Source: Actinomadura macrotermitis (GTDB lineage Bacteria > Actinomycetota > Actinomycetes > Streptosporangiales > Streptosporangiaceae). From it: DNA of 64,000 bases. The notes under the pieces are model-generated. The model had not been told where the DNA came from and made no database searches. It was given only the letters and a program-made list of their open reading frames with translations. This document shows, one piece after another, positions 48,001 to 64,000 of this stretch. The translations under genes and the position numbers were made by a program. Each line of letters opens with the position of its first letter. Positions within the stretch are counted from its first letter, which is position 1. Where the stretch lies: the NCBI RefSeq assembly GCF_009604375.1, contig NZ_WEGH01000007.1, positions 124,001 to 188,000 on the forward strand, given 5' to 3'.

Positions 48001-49835
48001 CCGCGGGCGCGGCGGCGCTGCGGGTGCGGATGACCCCGGCCGGCGCCGACCAGGTGGTCCTGCGGCTCGCCGACCAGACGGGCCGGCCGGTGGCGACGAT
48101 CGGGTCGCTGGCGCTGCTCCCGCTGACCGGCGACCTGGCGGCGGTCCGGCCGGGCCGCGCCGCCCACCGGGACCTGTACCGGCTCGGCTGGAGCCCGGCC
48201 GGCGCCGCGGAGGCTCCCGCCCCGGCAGGGGAGTGGACGGACCTCGTCCCGGACGGCCCGGTGCCCGAGACCGTCGTCCTGCGGGCCGGCGGCCCCGGCA
48301 CGGCGGCCGGCCCGGTGCTGCACGAGGTCCTCGCGGTCCTCCAGGAATGGTCGTCGGCCGCCCGGTTCGCCGGGTCGCGGCTGGTCGTCGTCACCCGCGG
48401 CGCCGTCTCCACCGCGGGCGAGGACGTCACCGATCTGGCCGGCGCGGCCGTCTGGGGTCTGGTCCGCAGCGCCCAGGCCGAGGAGCCCGGCCGGTTCGTC
48501 CTGGCCGATCTGGAGGACGGCGACCCGGCCGAGGACGGCGGCTTGGGCGCGGCCCTGGCGGCCGGCGCTCCGCAGCTCGCGGTGCGCGGCGGGGAAGCGC
48601 TCACCCCGCGCCTCCTGCCCGCCCCGGCCGCACCGGACGGCACCGCGCCCGCCACCCGCTTCGGCGGACCGGGGCAGGTCCTGGTCACCGGCGGCACCGG
48701 CACCCTGGGCGGGCTGGTCGCCCGCCACCTCGTGACCGCCCACGGCGTCGGCGGCCTGCTGCTGACCAGCCGCCGCGGCCCGGACGCGCCCGGCGCCGCC
48801 GACCTGGCGGCGGAGCTGACCGCGCTCGGCGCCGACGTCGAGATCGCCGCGTGCGACGCCGCCGACCGCGACGCGCTGGCGGCACTGCTGGCGGACCGCT
48901 CGCTGAGCGGGGTCGTGCACGCCGCCGGTGTCCTCGACGACGGCGTGATCGCCTCGCTGACCCCGGGGCGGATCGACACCGTGCTCCGGCCCAAGGCGGA
49001 CGCGGCCCTGAACCTGCACGAGCTGACCGCCGGGATGGACCTGACGGCGTTCGTGCTGTTCTCCTCGGCCGCCGGTGTGGCCGGCGGCGAGGGCCAGGCC
49101 AACTACGCGGCGGCCAACACCTTCCTGGACGGGCTGGCCGCGCATCGGCGGGCCCTCGGCCTGCCGGCGCAGTCGCTGGCGTGGGGCCTGTGGGCGGAGG
49201 CCAGCGGGATGACCGCCGCGGCGGCGGCCGAGGGCGGCGTGGTCGCGATGGCCACCGAGGAGGGCCTCGCCCTGTTCGACGCCGCCTGCGCGCTGGACGA
49301 CCCGCTGCTCGTCCCGGTCCGCCTGGACCTGGCGGAACTGGCCGCGGGGCCGGTGCCGTATACGCTGCGCGGCCTGGTCAGGACGCCCGCCCGCCGGGGC
49401 GTCGCGGCCGTCGCGGCGCCGTCCGGATCGCTGACCGACCGGCTCGCGGACCTGTCGGCGGCTCGCCGTGAAGCGCTGCTGGTGGAGCTCGTGCGCACCC
49501 AGGCGGCGGCCACTCTCGGCTACGCGGGGCCCGAGGCGATCGAACCCGAGCAGACCTTCCGGGACATGGGCTTCGACTCGCTGGCGGCCGTGCGGTTCCG
49601 GAACAGCCTGAGCGAGACGGTCGGGCTGCGGCTGCCGGCGACCCTGGTCTTCGACCATCCGACCGCCCTCGCCCTGGCCGGGTTCGTCCTGGCGGAGCTC
49701 GTCGGCCCGGACGAAGCGCCCGAGCCGGTCCCGGACGCCCTCGGCGAGCCGGAGCGGGCGGACCGCACCGCCGAACTCCAGGACATGGACGTCGCGGAAC
49801 TGCTGCGCGCGGCCCAGGAGCTGGGCTCCGACTGA
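39066..49835 (+). CDS. First modular PKS: loading ACP plus two modules
   Basis: 3589 residues. It has no N-terminal docking helix and begins directly with an ACP (about residues 12-100, Ser62 in GLDSL), followed by KS-AT-DH-KR-ACP and KS-AT-DH-KR-ACP, then a C-terminal docking tail (about 3550-3589). A lone ACP with no KS or AT before it needs its starter supplied in trans, which fits the acyltransferase divergently encoded 197 bp away. The first AT is malonyl-type (HAFH). The second has GHSQGE and YASH and predicts methylmalonyl-CoA, giving a methyl branch near the starter end. The first KS has a modified active-site context (DTACSGS). No ER. It is transcribed from its own promoter and ends at a strong terminator-like hairpin (49857-49898), so it is probably monocistronic. 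Confidence 0.97.
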   Translation: MAEPVENLDFAAQVGDLPAAGRRAALLDLVLTEATAVLRRVDPDGTTAVEAARPFLEAGLDSLGLVSLHARLTAATGAELPVTIGFDHPTPAVLARHLGEVLFGADEAPAERPSPIRPAADEPIAIVGIGCRYPGGVASPDDLWRLLDDGVHTISDFPEDRGWDLERLFGPDPSAPGASLVRQAGFLPDAADFDAAFFRISPKEALAMDPQQRLLLETTWEALERAGIDPATLHGSRSGVFIGVEPHEYGPRVHEAPEGMDSYVMSGTLPSIVSGRVAYTLGLEGPALTVDTACSGSLTALHLAVRSLRSGECDLALAGGVAVLSSPGTFAAFSTQNGLAADGRCKAFAAAADGTGFAEGAGVLVLMRLSDARAAGHDVQALVRGTAINQDGASNGLTAPNGLAQRQVVQDALADAGLAAAEIDAVEAHGTGTRLGDPIEAGALIAAYGRERTAERPLWLGSVKSNIGHTGAAAGAAGLIKMVQAMRHGTLPRTLHVDAPTPHVDWSAGTVRLLTEPVPWDTGGAPRRAGVSSFGASGTNAHVIIEEPEPAEAAGGPPADRAVPLLLSARTETALREQAARLSALLTGDAPALGDVAYSAATTRAAMEHRAAIVAADRDEAVRALEAIAAGTAPALRGTVPSGPTAFLFTGQGSQRPGMSAGLVEAFPVFADALDEAIGYLDLQLEVPLWDVLFAEPGSPEADLLHQTRYAQCALFAVETAQFRLLESWGITPDHVTGHSVGELAAAHAAGVLSLEDAALLVAARGRLMQELPPGGAMVAIQATEEEITPFLTAQVDLAAVNGPRAVVLSGDADVLTEIAAVFSADGRRTRALTVSHAFHSARMEPMLAEFRRVASAMTHHAPRIPLVSNLTGLPVAPDADHWVRHVREPVRFQDCVRWLESQGVTTFLELGPGPVLSAMGRDCLADPDADAAFAPLLREGRDDERETVAAVALAHSRGAAVDWHAFFAGRGARRVPLPTYAFERKRFWLDARPDADVATAGLDRAEHPLLGAIVRLAAADGIVLTGRLSVRSQPWLADHVISGTVLLPGTAFVELAIRAGDEAGCGVLDELTLEAPLALPADGAGVALQAVVGAADATGRRSIEVYSRSGEQEWVRHGSGVLAPSAAAVPDPAAFGLAQWPPPDAEPLETADLYERQAEQGYEYGPAFRNVRAAWRRGAEVFAEIGLDDQARTLAGGFGLHPALLDAALHPADLAGSRSGGAETRLPFAWTGVELHAAGASALRVRITPTGPESVAVALADSTGAPVATVGSIVERVVPAGRLRALGHRPDLLLRIAWQPLPPHETPAVRVAALADGLGADGVHRDLGALAGAGPAPEIVLAPITAPVSDRPADAARDATVAALELLQAWSADDRFASSRLVLLTRGAAAAGPGETPDLATAPLWGLVRAAQAENPGRFVLLDHDGAEASLAVLRAAAASGEPQLAVRAGAVLVPRLVPAAEPEEAPAGVWRPGGTVLVTGGTGGLGGLVARHLVAEHGVRHLVLTSRRGPDAPGAADLRAELAALGAQVTVAACDAADRDALAAVLAAVPDGHPLTGVVHTAGSLADGLAATLTAEQVAAVFRGKADGAWHLHELTRDLDLTAFVLFSSGAGTFEAAGQGNYAAANVFLDALAGHRAAAGLPATSLAWALWAGEAGMGGRLDEVTLRRAARSGIVPLGPAENLALLDRAVVAPEPAVVPVRLDHAALRALPDGPPVMLRGLVRAPARRQIAAAAAGAEGFGHRLAGLGKADRDRAALDLVRAQVAAVLGHDGPAAVRPERAFAELGFDSLAAVELRNALTTATGLRLGSTLIFDYPTPKALAEHVRDKALNAVPAGTAAVPATAASGDGPIAIVAMACRYPGGITTPEELWGLVSGGNDAITPFPEDRGWDVADIYDPEPGKLGRTYVREGGFLHDAADFDPVFFGISPNEALAMDPQQRLLLEISWEALERAGIDPLAVKGSRTGVYAGVMYHDWATRLGAIPADVAGFIGNGSSGSVASGRISYTLGLEGPAVTVDTACSSSLVALHWAVQALRQGECTLALAGGVTVMATPETFLDMSLQSGLAADGRCKSYAAAADGTGWGEGAGMVLLERLSDARRNGHPVLAVVRGSAVNQDGASNGLTAPNGPSQQRVIRQALANAGLTPADVDAVDGHGTGTRLGDPIEAQALMAVYGQERPGGEPLWLGSVKSNVGHTQAAAGVAGVIKMVEAMRAGLLPKTLHVDAASPHIDWSEGAVELLTEARDWPGHARPRRAGVSSFGVSGTNAHVVIEQAPDEPPAPVAAPAGPALGAGRPEAVPLVLSGRTAEAVPALAGRLAALLRDDPALDVVDVAFSLVAGRADLEHRAVVTGGDRAALLAALDQVAAGGTAAAAVRGTGFGDPGRTVFVFPGQGSQWAGMGVALLESSPVFAARLTECAEALRPFVDWDLLEVLRGGPDAPSLDAVDVVQPVLWAIMVALAEVWRAAGIVPDAVVGHSQGEIAAACVAGALTLSDGAKVVALRSRAIREDLAGQGGMMSVALPAADAAKSIARWDGRLQVAVVNSPRSVVVCGDPAALEELRVRMEADNVQTRRIPVDYASHSRYVEGLRDRLLTELAAIAPKAPDIAFYSTVTGKAHDAALDAEYWYTNLRQTVRFEEAVRALLDDGYGVFVEASPHPGLLVGLDETVASAGANAVLAGTLRRGEGGMAQVVTSLAEAYVRGAPVDWRALLPGARRVDLPTYPFQRQRYWLDVPRTPGDAAGLGQATADHPLLGAAVAVAGTDGVLLTGRLDVRAQPWLGDHRVGGAPVFPGAGFVELAVRAGDEAGCGRVEELTLEAPLVLPERGGVAVQVAVGASGAGGRREVAVYSRPEDAGAGEWSRHALGFLAPGAAEPAFDLAEWPPPGAEPIGLDGFYPERNSDRLAYGPVFQGLRAAWRAGGDVFAEVALPDGAADDAGRFVLHPAALDAALHATALLDAGTDRVTLPFAWTDVEVHAAGAAALRVRMTPAGADQVVLRLADQTGRPVATIGSLALLPLTGDLAAVRPGRAAHRDLYRLGWSPAGAAEAPAPAGEWTDLVPDGPVPETVVLRAGGPGTAAGPVLHEVLAVLQEWSSAARFAGSRLVVVTRGAVSTAGEDVTDLAGAAVWGLVRSAQAEEPGRFVLADLEDGDPAEDGGLGAALAAGAPQLAVRGGEALTPRLLPAPAAPDGTAPATRFGGPGQVLVTGGTGTLGGLVARHLVTAHGVGGLLLTSRRGPDAPGAADLAAELTALGADVEIAACDAADRDALAALLADRSLSGVVHAAGVLDDGVIASLTPGRIDTVLRPKADAALNLHELTAGMDLTAFVLFSSAAGVAGGEGQANYAAANTFLDGLAAHRRALGLPAQSLAWGLWAEASGMTAAAAAEGGVVAMATEEGLALFDAACALDDPLLVPVRLDLAELAAGPVPYTLRGLVRTPARRGVAAVAAPSGSLTDRLADLSAARREALLVELVRTQAAATLGYAGPEAIEPEQTFRDMGFDSLAAVRFRNSLSETVGLRLPATLVFDHPTALALAGFVLAELVGPDEAPEPVPDALGEPERADRTAELQDMDVAELLRAAQELGSD
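39100..39375 (+). other. Loading ACP for a trans-supplied starter
   Basis: N-terminal carrier domain of the 39066 gene, with phosphopantetheine Ser62 in EAGLDSLGL. It differs from the extension ACPs, which read GFDSL with VELRN after it, here DSLGLVSLHARL. As in the loading ACP of vicenistatin PKS VinP1 there is no loading AT or KS; the starter should arrive by the discrete acyltransferase. Confidence 0.9.
39426..44570 (+). other. PKS module 1: KS-AT-DH-KR-ACP, malonyl
   Basis: Residues counted from 39066. KS Cys294 in DTACSGSLT, different from the CSSSLV of the other elongation KSs, as might suit an unusual starter; full-length loop. AT Ser740, HAFH from 837 (malonyl-CoA). DH His1040 and Asp1207 intact. 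KR: TGGTGGLG near 1481; the LDD site reads LAD (1567-1569), so the second Asp is kept; Tyr1624. ACP Ser1791. Predicted to form the first double bond. Confidence 0.92.
44616..49710 (+). other. PKS module 2: KS-AT-DH-KR-ACP, methylmalonyl
   Basis: Residues counted from 39066. KS Cys2023 (DTACSSS), full-length loop. AT Ser2480 in GHSQGE and YASH from 2581, the classic methylmalonyl-CoA signature. DH His2785 and Asp2950 intact. KR: TGGTGTLG near 3208, LDD at 3290, Tyr3347. ACP Ser3505. Predicted to install a methyl-branched double bond. It is the only extension module in the window with a methylmalonyl AT. Confidence 0.93.
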
Positions 49836-49856
49836 CCGTCCCGGCAGCGGCCCGCA

Positions 49857-49898
49857 GCCCGGCCCCGGAGCGCTTCGGCGTCCCGGGGCCGGGCCTTT
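49857..49898 (+). terminator. Intrinsic terminator-like hairpin after the first PKS
   Basis: A perfect 12-bp GC-only stem (49857-49868 pairing with 49883-49894), a 14-nt loop and a short T run (49896-49898), starting 21 bp after the stop of the 39066 gene. It should separate that gene from the KSQ PKS downstream. Confidence 0.75.
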
Positions 49899-50107
49899 CC
49901 CGCCCCTGGAGGACAGAGGGGCGATCGGGGCAGGGTAGGGGTGCCCTACGGGTGGTGGCGGCGGCAGGGGTGGACCAACGATCTACCCAGAACAAGCGGT
50001 GGCCATCAGCGGTAGCGGCGCGCCTGCGAGCGGTGTAGGGGCGGTTCCGCCCGGCACCCCCGCGGCGCCCCGGTGCTCCGCCAATGACGAGGGAGGCGCT
50101 CGGCGCC
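49899..50107 (+). promoter_or_regulatory. Leader and promoter region of the KSQ PKS
   Basis: About 210 bp with no gene. It contains an inverted repeat GTAGGG-GTG-CCCTAC at 49935-49949 and a further TAGGGG at 50036-50041, the same hexamer as in the 38869-39065 region. No convincing -35/-10 pair was found. GAGGGAGG (50089-50096), 11 nt before the ATG at 50108, is the best ribosome site and favours that start over the ATG at 50084, which has none. Confidence 0.45.
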
Positions 50108-61363
<11,256 letters not shown>

Positions 61364-61618
61364 CCCCCCGTCAGACAAGGCAGCCCCGCACCTGCTCGCG
61401 ACGGCCTCGGCGGCGAGGGGAGCAGTGATCCGCTCGACCTCGCCGCCGAGGCTGAGGAGGTGGGCGGCCGGGTCCGGCTGCCAGTCCTCGCCGTATCCCT
61501 CGTTCGCGGTTGGCAGCTCCATCAGGTCGACGCCAAGGGCGGTCAAGGCCGCTCACAGGTCGGCGAGTCGGAGTGTCGGGGTGCCGCTGTAGCGAAGACG
61601 TGAAGTGGCGGGCCAGGG
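61364..61618. other. Junction region at the cluster edge, no supported gene
   Basis: 255 bp between the truncated PKS and the stop of the acyl-CoA dehydrogenase gene. No tail of a DH, KR or ACP, no transposase fragment and no obvious insertion-sequence end were recognised. A minus-strand open frame of about 70 codons with a TTG start (61331-61546) matches nothing known to me and overlaps the PKS end. Confidence 0.5.
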
Positions 61619-62764
61619 CTACAGGCCCTCGGCGCGGCCGATGATCTCCTTCATGATCTCGTTGGAGCCGGCCCAGATGCGGGTGACGCGGGCGTCCATC
61701 CAGGCGCGGGCGACGCGGTACTCGCGCATGTAGCCGTAGCCGCCGAACAGCTGGACGCAGCCGTCGATGATCTGGTTCTGCGCGTCGGAGGTCCACCACT
61801 TGGCCTTGGCCGCGTCGACCGCGTCCAGTTCGCCGGCCACGTGGGCGGCCAGGCACTGGTCGACGAAGGCCTGCGCCACGTCCAGCTTGGTGGTGAGCTC
61901 GGCGACCAGGAACTTGTTGTGCTGGAAGGCGCCGATCGGCCGCCCGAACGCCTGCCGCTCCTTGACGTAGGCGACGGTCTCCTCCAGGACGCCGCGGGCG
62001 TGGGCGACGTTGGCGATCGCGCACGACAGGCGTTCCTGGGGGAGGCGCTCCATCATGTGGATGAAGCCGCGGTCCAGCTCGCCGATGACGTGGGAGTCGG
62101 GGACGCGGACGTTGTCGAAGAACAGCTCGGAGGTGTCGGCCTCGGGCTGGCCGACCTTGTCCAGCTTGGTGCCGCGGGTGAAGCCCGGCATGCCGGCCTC
62201 GACGCCGAACAGGGTGATGCCCTTGGCGCCGCGCTCGGGGGAGGTCTTGGCCGCGACGATGATCAGGTCGGCGTGGCCGCCGTTGGTGATGAAGGTCTTG
62301 CCGCCGTTGATCACCCAGGCGTCGCCGTCGCGGACCGCGGTGGTCTTCAGCGCGGCCAGGTCCGAGCCGCCCGACGGCTCGGTCATCCCGATCGCGGTGA
62401 TCAGCTCGCCGGTGCAGAAGCCCGGCAGCCACCTCTTCCTGGCCTCGTCGGTGGCCAGTTCCAGCAGGTAGGGCGCGCAGATGTCCACGTGGATGCTGAC
62501 GATGGAGTTGTAGGCCGCCGCGACCCGGGCCAGCTCCTCGCCGATGACGGCGTTGAAGCGGAAGTCGCCGGCGTCCTGGCCGCCGTACTCCTCGGGCACC
62601 TGCATGCCGAGCAGGCCCTGCCGGCCGGCCTCCAGCCAGACCTCGCGCCTGAGCATCCGCTCATTACGGATGTCCTCGTCCAAGGGCAGCAGGGTGCGCT
62701 CGACGAAGGCCCGCACGGACTCGCGGAACAGTTCGTGGTCGGCGTCGTAGACGGTGCGGCGCAT
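61619..62764 (-). CDS. Acyl-CoA dehydrogenase
   Basis: 381 residues, the usual length for this FAD-dependent family, which oxidises acyl-CoA to the 2,3-enoyl-CoA. Features: TEPSGGSD at 128-135 (FAD-binding region), GRPIGAFQ segment, and a LFGGYGYMREY helix near the C-terminus. The position that carries the catalytic Glu in medium-chain enzymes reads IWAGSNEI, without Glu; Glu244 in LPQERL matches the alternative position used by long-chain and isovaleryl-type enzymes. Substrate unknown. Strong ribosome site AGGAGG at 62771-62776. It is divergent from a TetR gene with a shared 65-bp promoter and is probably controlled by it. It looks like catabolism, not part of the PKS cluster, and marks its right border. 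Confidence 0.93.
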   Translation of the reverse strand: MRRTVYDADHELFRESVRAFVERTLLPLDEDIRNERMLRREVWLEAGRQGLLGMQVPEEYGGQDAGDFRFNAVIGEELARVAAAYNSIVSIHVDICAPYLLELATDEARKRWLPGFCTGELITAIGMTEPSGGSDLAALKTTAVRDGDAWVINGGKTFITNGGHADLIIVAAKTSPERGAKGITLFGVEAGMPGFTRGTKLDKVGQPEADTSELFFDNVRVPDSHVIGELDRGFIHMMERLPQERLSCAIANVAHARGVLEETVAYVKERQAFGRPIGAFQHNKFLVAELTTKLDVAQAFVDQCLAAHVAGELDAVDAAKAKWWTSDAQNQIIDGCVQLFGGYGYMREYRVARAWMDARVTRIWAGSNEIMKEIIGRAEGL

Positions 62765-62829
62765 GTGCTTCCTCCTGGTCCGGCGTGGCTCGCCGGACAG
62801 TGTACTGAGCGATCGCTTAGAGTCGGCGG
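62765..62829. promoter_or_regulatory. Divergent promoter of acyl-CoA dehydrogenase and TetR genes
   Basis: A 65-bp gap. It carries the ribosome site of the dehydrogenase gene on the minus strand and the palindrome at 62805-62820 close to the TetR start, leaving a very short leader on that side. Confidence 0.6.
62805..62820. promoter_or_regulatory. Palindromic operator candidate for the TetR regulator
   Basis: 16-bp palindrome CTGAGCGATCGCTTAG, seven of eight base pairs symmetrical, with a perfect AGCGATCGCT core. Its size and position between a TetR gene and its divergent neighbour are typical for a TetR-family operator, so autoregulation and repression of the dehydrogenase are likely. Confidence 0.75.
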
Positions 62830-63441
62830 GTGACCTCCGACGAAGCGATGTGGGCCGGTGTCGTCCCCGACGCCTCCCGGCGCCTGCTGATCGCCGCCGT
62901 GGACTCGTTCGCCGAGCTCGGCTACCACGGCACCTCGACGCGGCAGATCGCGGCGGGGGCCGGGATGAGCGCCGGGGCCCTGTACGTCCACTACCGGACC
63001 AAGGCCGATCTGCTGTACCGGATCGCGGAGCTCGTCCATGAATCGGTGCTGGCCGCGCTGCGCGACGCGCTCGCGGACGTGCACGGGCCCACGGCGCGCG
63101 TGCGGGCCCTGATGTACGCCTTCGCCTGCTGGCACGCCCGCCACCACCGGGCCGCCCGCGTCATCCAGAACGAGCTCGGCGCGCTGGAGGCCGGGCCGGC
63201 GCGGACGATCGCCGGGATGCGCCGCCGGGTGCGGGCGGTGCTGCACGAGGAGATCCAGGCGGGCGTCGCCGCCGGGGTGTTCGACGTCGCCGACGTGGCG
63301 GGCACGGGCCGCGCGCTGGCCTCGCTCGCCATCGACGTGTGCCGCTGGTACCGGCCCGAGGGCGCGGCCTCGCCGGAGGAGATCGGCGCCCTGTACGCGC
63401 ACCTGGCGGTCCGGATGCTGCGGCCCGGCCGGGACGGCTAG
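62830..63441 (+). CDS. TetR-family transcriptional regulator
   Basis: 203 residues with a GTG start. The N-terminal helix-turn-helix occupies about residues 16-62 (STRQIAAGAGMSAGALYVHY region, typical TetR signature); the C-terminal half is a helical ligand-binding domain with no recognisable specificity. An in-frame ATG at 62848 would remove six residues; neither start has a clear ribosome site, and the GTG is only 9 bp from the operator palindrome. Acyl-CoA-type ligands are common for TetR proteins divergent from acyl-CoA dehydrogenases, but the ligand here is unknown. It converges on the DUF4253 gene with a 1-bp gap. Confidence 0.93.
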   Translation: MTSDEAMWAGVVPDASRRLLIAAVDSFAELGYHGTSTRQIAAGAGMSAGALYVHYRTKADLLYRIAELVHESVLAALRDALADVHGPTARVRALMYAFACWHARHHRAARVIQNELGALEAGPARTIAGMRRRVRAVLHEEIQAGVAAGVFDVADVAGTGRALASLAIDVCRWYRPEGAASPEEIGALYAHLAVRMLRPGRDG

Positions 63442-63442
63442 C

Positions 63443-64000
63443 TCAGTCCCACCAGAACGACCAGCTGGTGCGGCCGCGGATCTCCTCGGCGTACCCGGCG
63501 AGGGTGCCGGGCCCCTGGAACAGGATGTCGGGGCAGAACGCCCAGTGCTCGGCGGCGACCTGCAGGGCGTGCCGGGTGGTGACCGGCGGCCCGGCCACGC
63601 TGAGCTCCAGGGTGTTGAAGCCGAGGCCGACGACGCGGGCGCCGAACCGCTCCTCCCAGCCGCGCAGCACCGCCGACAGCGGCGCGGTCCACTCGTTGTG
63701 GTTCAGCGCGCCCTGCCAGCCGACGGCGGCGAGGACGTCGGCGCTGCGCTCCACCGCGACGAGCCCGAGCGACATGCCGCGCCCGGCGAGCGCGCGGGCG
63801 TGCCGGTCGGCGACCACGCCGGGGTCCTCCAGCGCCATGCCGCGCGGCGCCGGGCCGGGGCACTGCAGCCCGAACGGCGCCAGGTCCTCGGCGTCCTCGT
63901 CGGCGACCTGCTCGGCCCAGTCGCTCCACACCTCGGACATGAACGCGATGGGCGCGTAGTTGCCGATCTCGGAGACCGGCTCGGGGGCGACCTGCCCGGC
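63443..64000 (-). CDS. DUF4253 protein, N-terminal end outside window
   Basis: About 186 residues are visible. The frame is open past the ATG at 63940 to the window edge and its sequence there reads as protein (for example NYAPIAF), so the true start lies beyond 64000. The C-terminal 90 residues match the DUF4253 pattern: AVLRGWEERFG, a VVGLGFNTLELSV strand, AAEHWAFCPD and a terminal WSFWWD. The family is common in actinomycetes and has no established function. No link to the PKS genes is apparent. Confidence 0.88.
   Translation of the reverse strand, partial: AGQVAPEPVSEIGNYAPIAFMSEVWSDWAEQVADEDAEDLAPFGLQCPGPAPRGMALEDPGVVADRHARALAGRGMSLGLVAVERSADVLAAVGWQGALNHNEWTAPLSAVLRGWEERFGARVVGLGFNTLELSVAGPPVTTRHALQVAAEHWAFCPDILFQGPGTLAGYAEEIRGRTSWSFWWD

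Noticed and set aside
39051..49658. Very long open frame on the minus strand opposite the 39066 PKS, and similar ones at 14185-20466, 26825-31129 and 58784-61318
   Set aside because: These are mirror frames produced by extreme third-position GC. Their translations are low-complexity Arg/Gly/Pro/Ala-rich or His/Asp/Gln-rich, lack family motifs and overlap fully conserved PKS domains.
63438..63929. Overlapping minus-strand frame inside the DUF4253 gene
   Set aside because: Arg- and Pro-rich shadow; the frame ending at 63443 carries the conserved DUF4253 motifs.

Overview
This window is very GC-rich, with long modular type I polyketide synthase (PKS) genes, GTG starts and near-absent intergenic DNA. 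That pattern points to an actinomycete chromosome (Streptomyces, Actinomadura, Nonomuraea or similar; the genus cannot be fixed from here). About 61 of the 64 kb is one PKS locus. The left edge lies inside a PKS gene, so the cluster continues upstream.

Layout. 1-14138: 3' part of a PKS (end of a KS, then three AT-DH-KR-ACP units; the second and third have complete KS domains). 14140-25152: a two-module PKS ending in a thioesterase, so it is the terminal synthase. 25239-26156: an alpha/beta hydrolase of the proline-iminopeptidase type. 26165-36370: a two-module PKS. 36387-37886 and 37927-38868 (minus strand): an operon of a stand-alone acyltransferase and a stand-alone amino-acid adenylation enzyme. 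39066-49835: a PKS that begins with a lone loading ACP and then carries two modules. 49857-49898: a strong terminator-like hairpin. 50108-61363: a further PKS with a KSQ-AT-ACP loading module and one full module, whose second module stops in the middle of its DH. The right flank (61619-64000) is ordinary chromosome: acyl-CoA dehydrogenase, a divergent TetR regulator with a palindromic operator candidate, and a DUF4253 gene that runs off the window.

Interpretation. The lone loading ACP, discrete acyltransferase, discrete adenylation enzyme and iminopeptidase-like hydrolase match the protected beta-amino-acid starter logic known from vicenistatin-type macrolactams (VinK, VinM and VinJ roles). 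There a beta-aminoacyl starter is capped with an amino acid, moved onto the PKS, extended, uncapped and cyclised by the TE to a lactam. All nine complete or nearly complete extension modules of this system in the window carry DH and KR and none has an ER, so the product should be a highly unsaturated polyene macrolactam. AT motifs predict malonyl-CoA everywhere except the second module of the 39066 gene, which predicts methylmalonyl-CoA. The enzymes that make and activate the beta-amino acid, and its carrier protein, are not seen and are expected upstream.

The most unusual part is the 50108 gene. It has a second, chemically different priming system (KSQ, predicted propionyl starter) next to the amino-acid-primed line, lies behind its own terminator and is cut off between the two halves of a DH domain at the cluster edge. 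Other signals are a 14-residue KS loop deletion that divides the synthases into two groups, individual KR and DH domains with altered motifs, and recent sequence homogenisation between AT domains.
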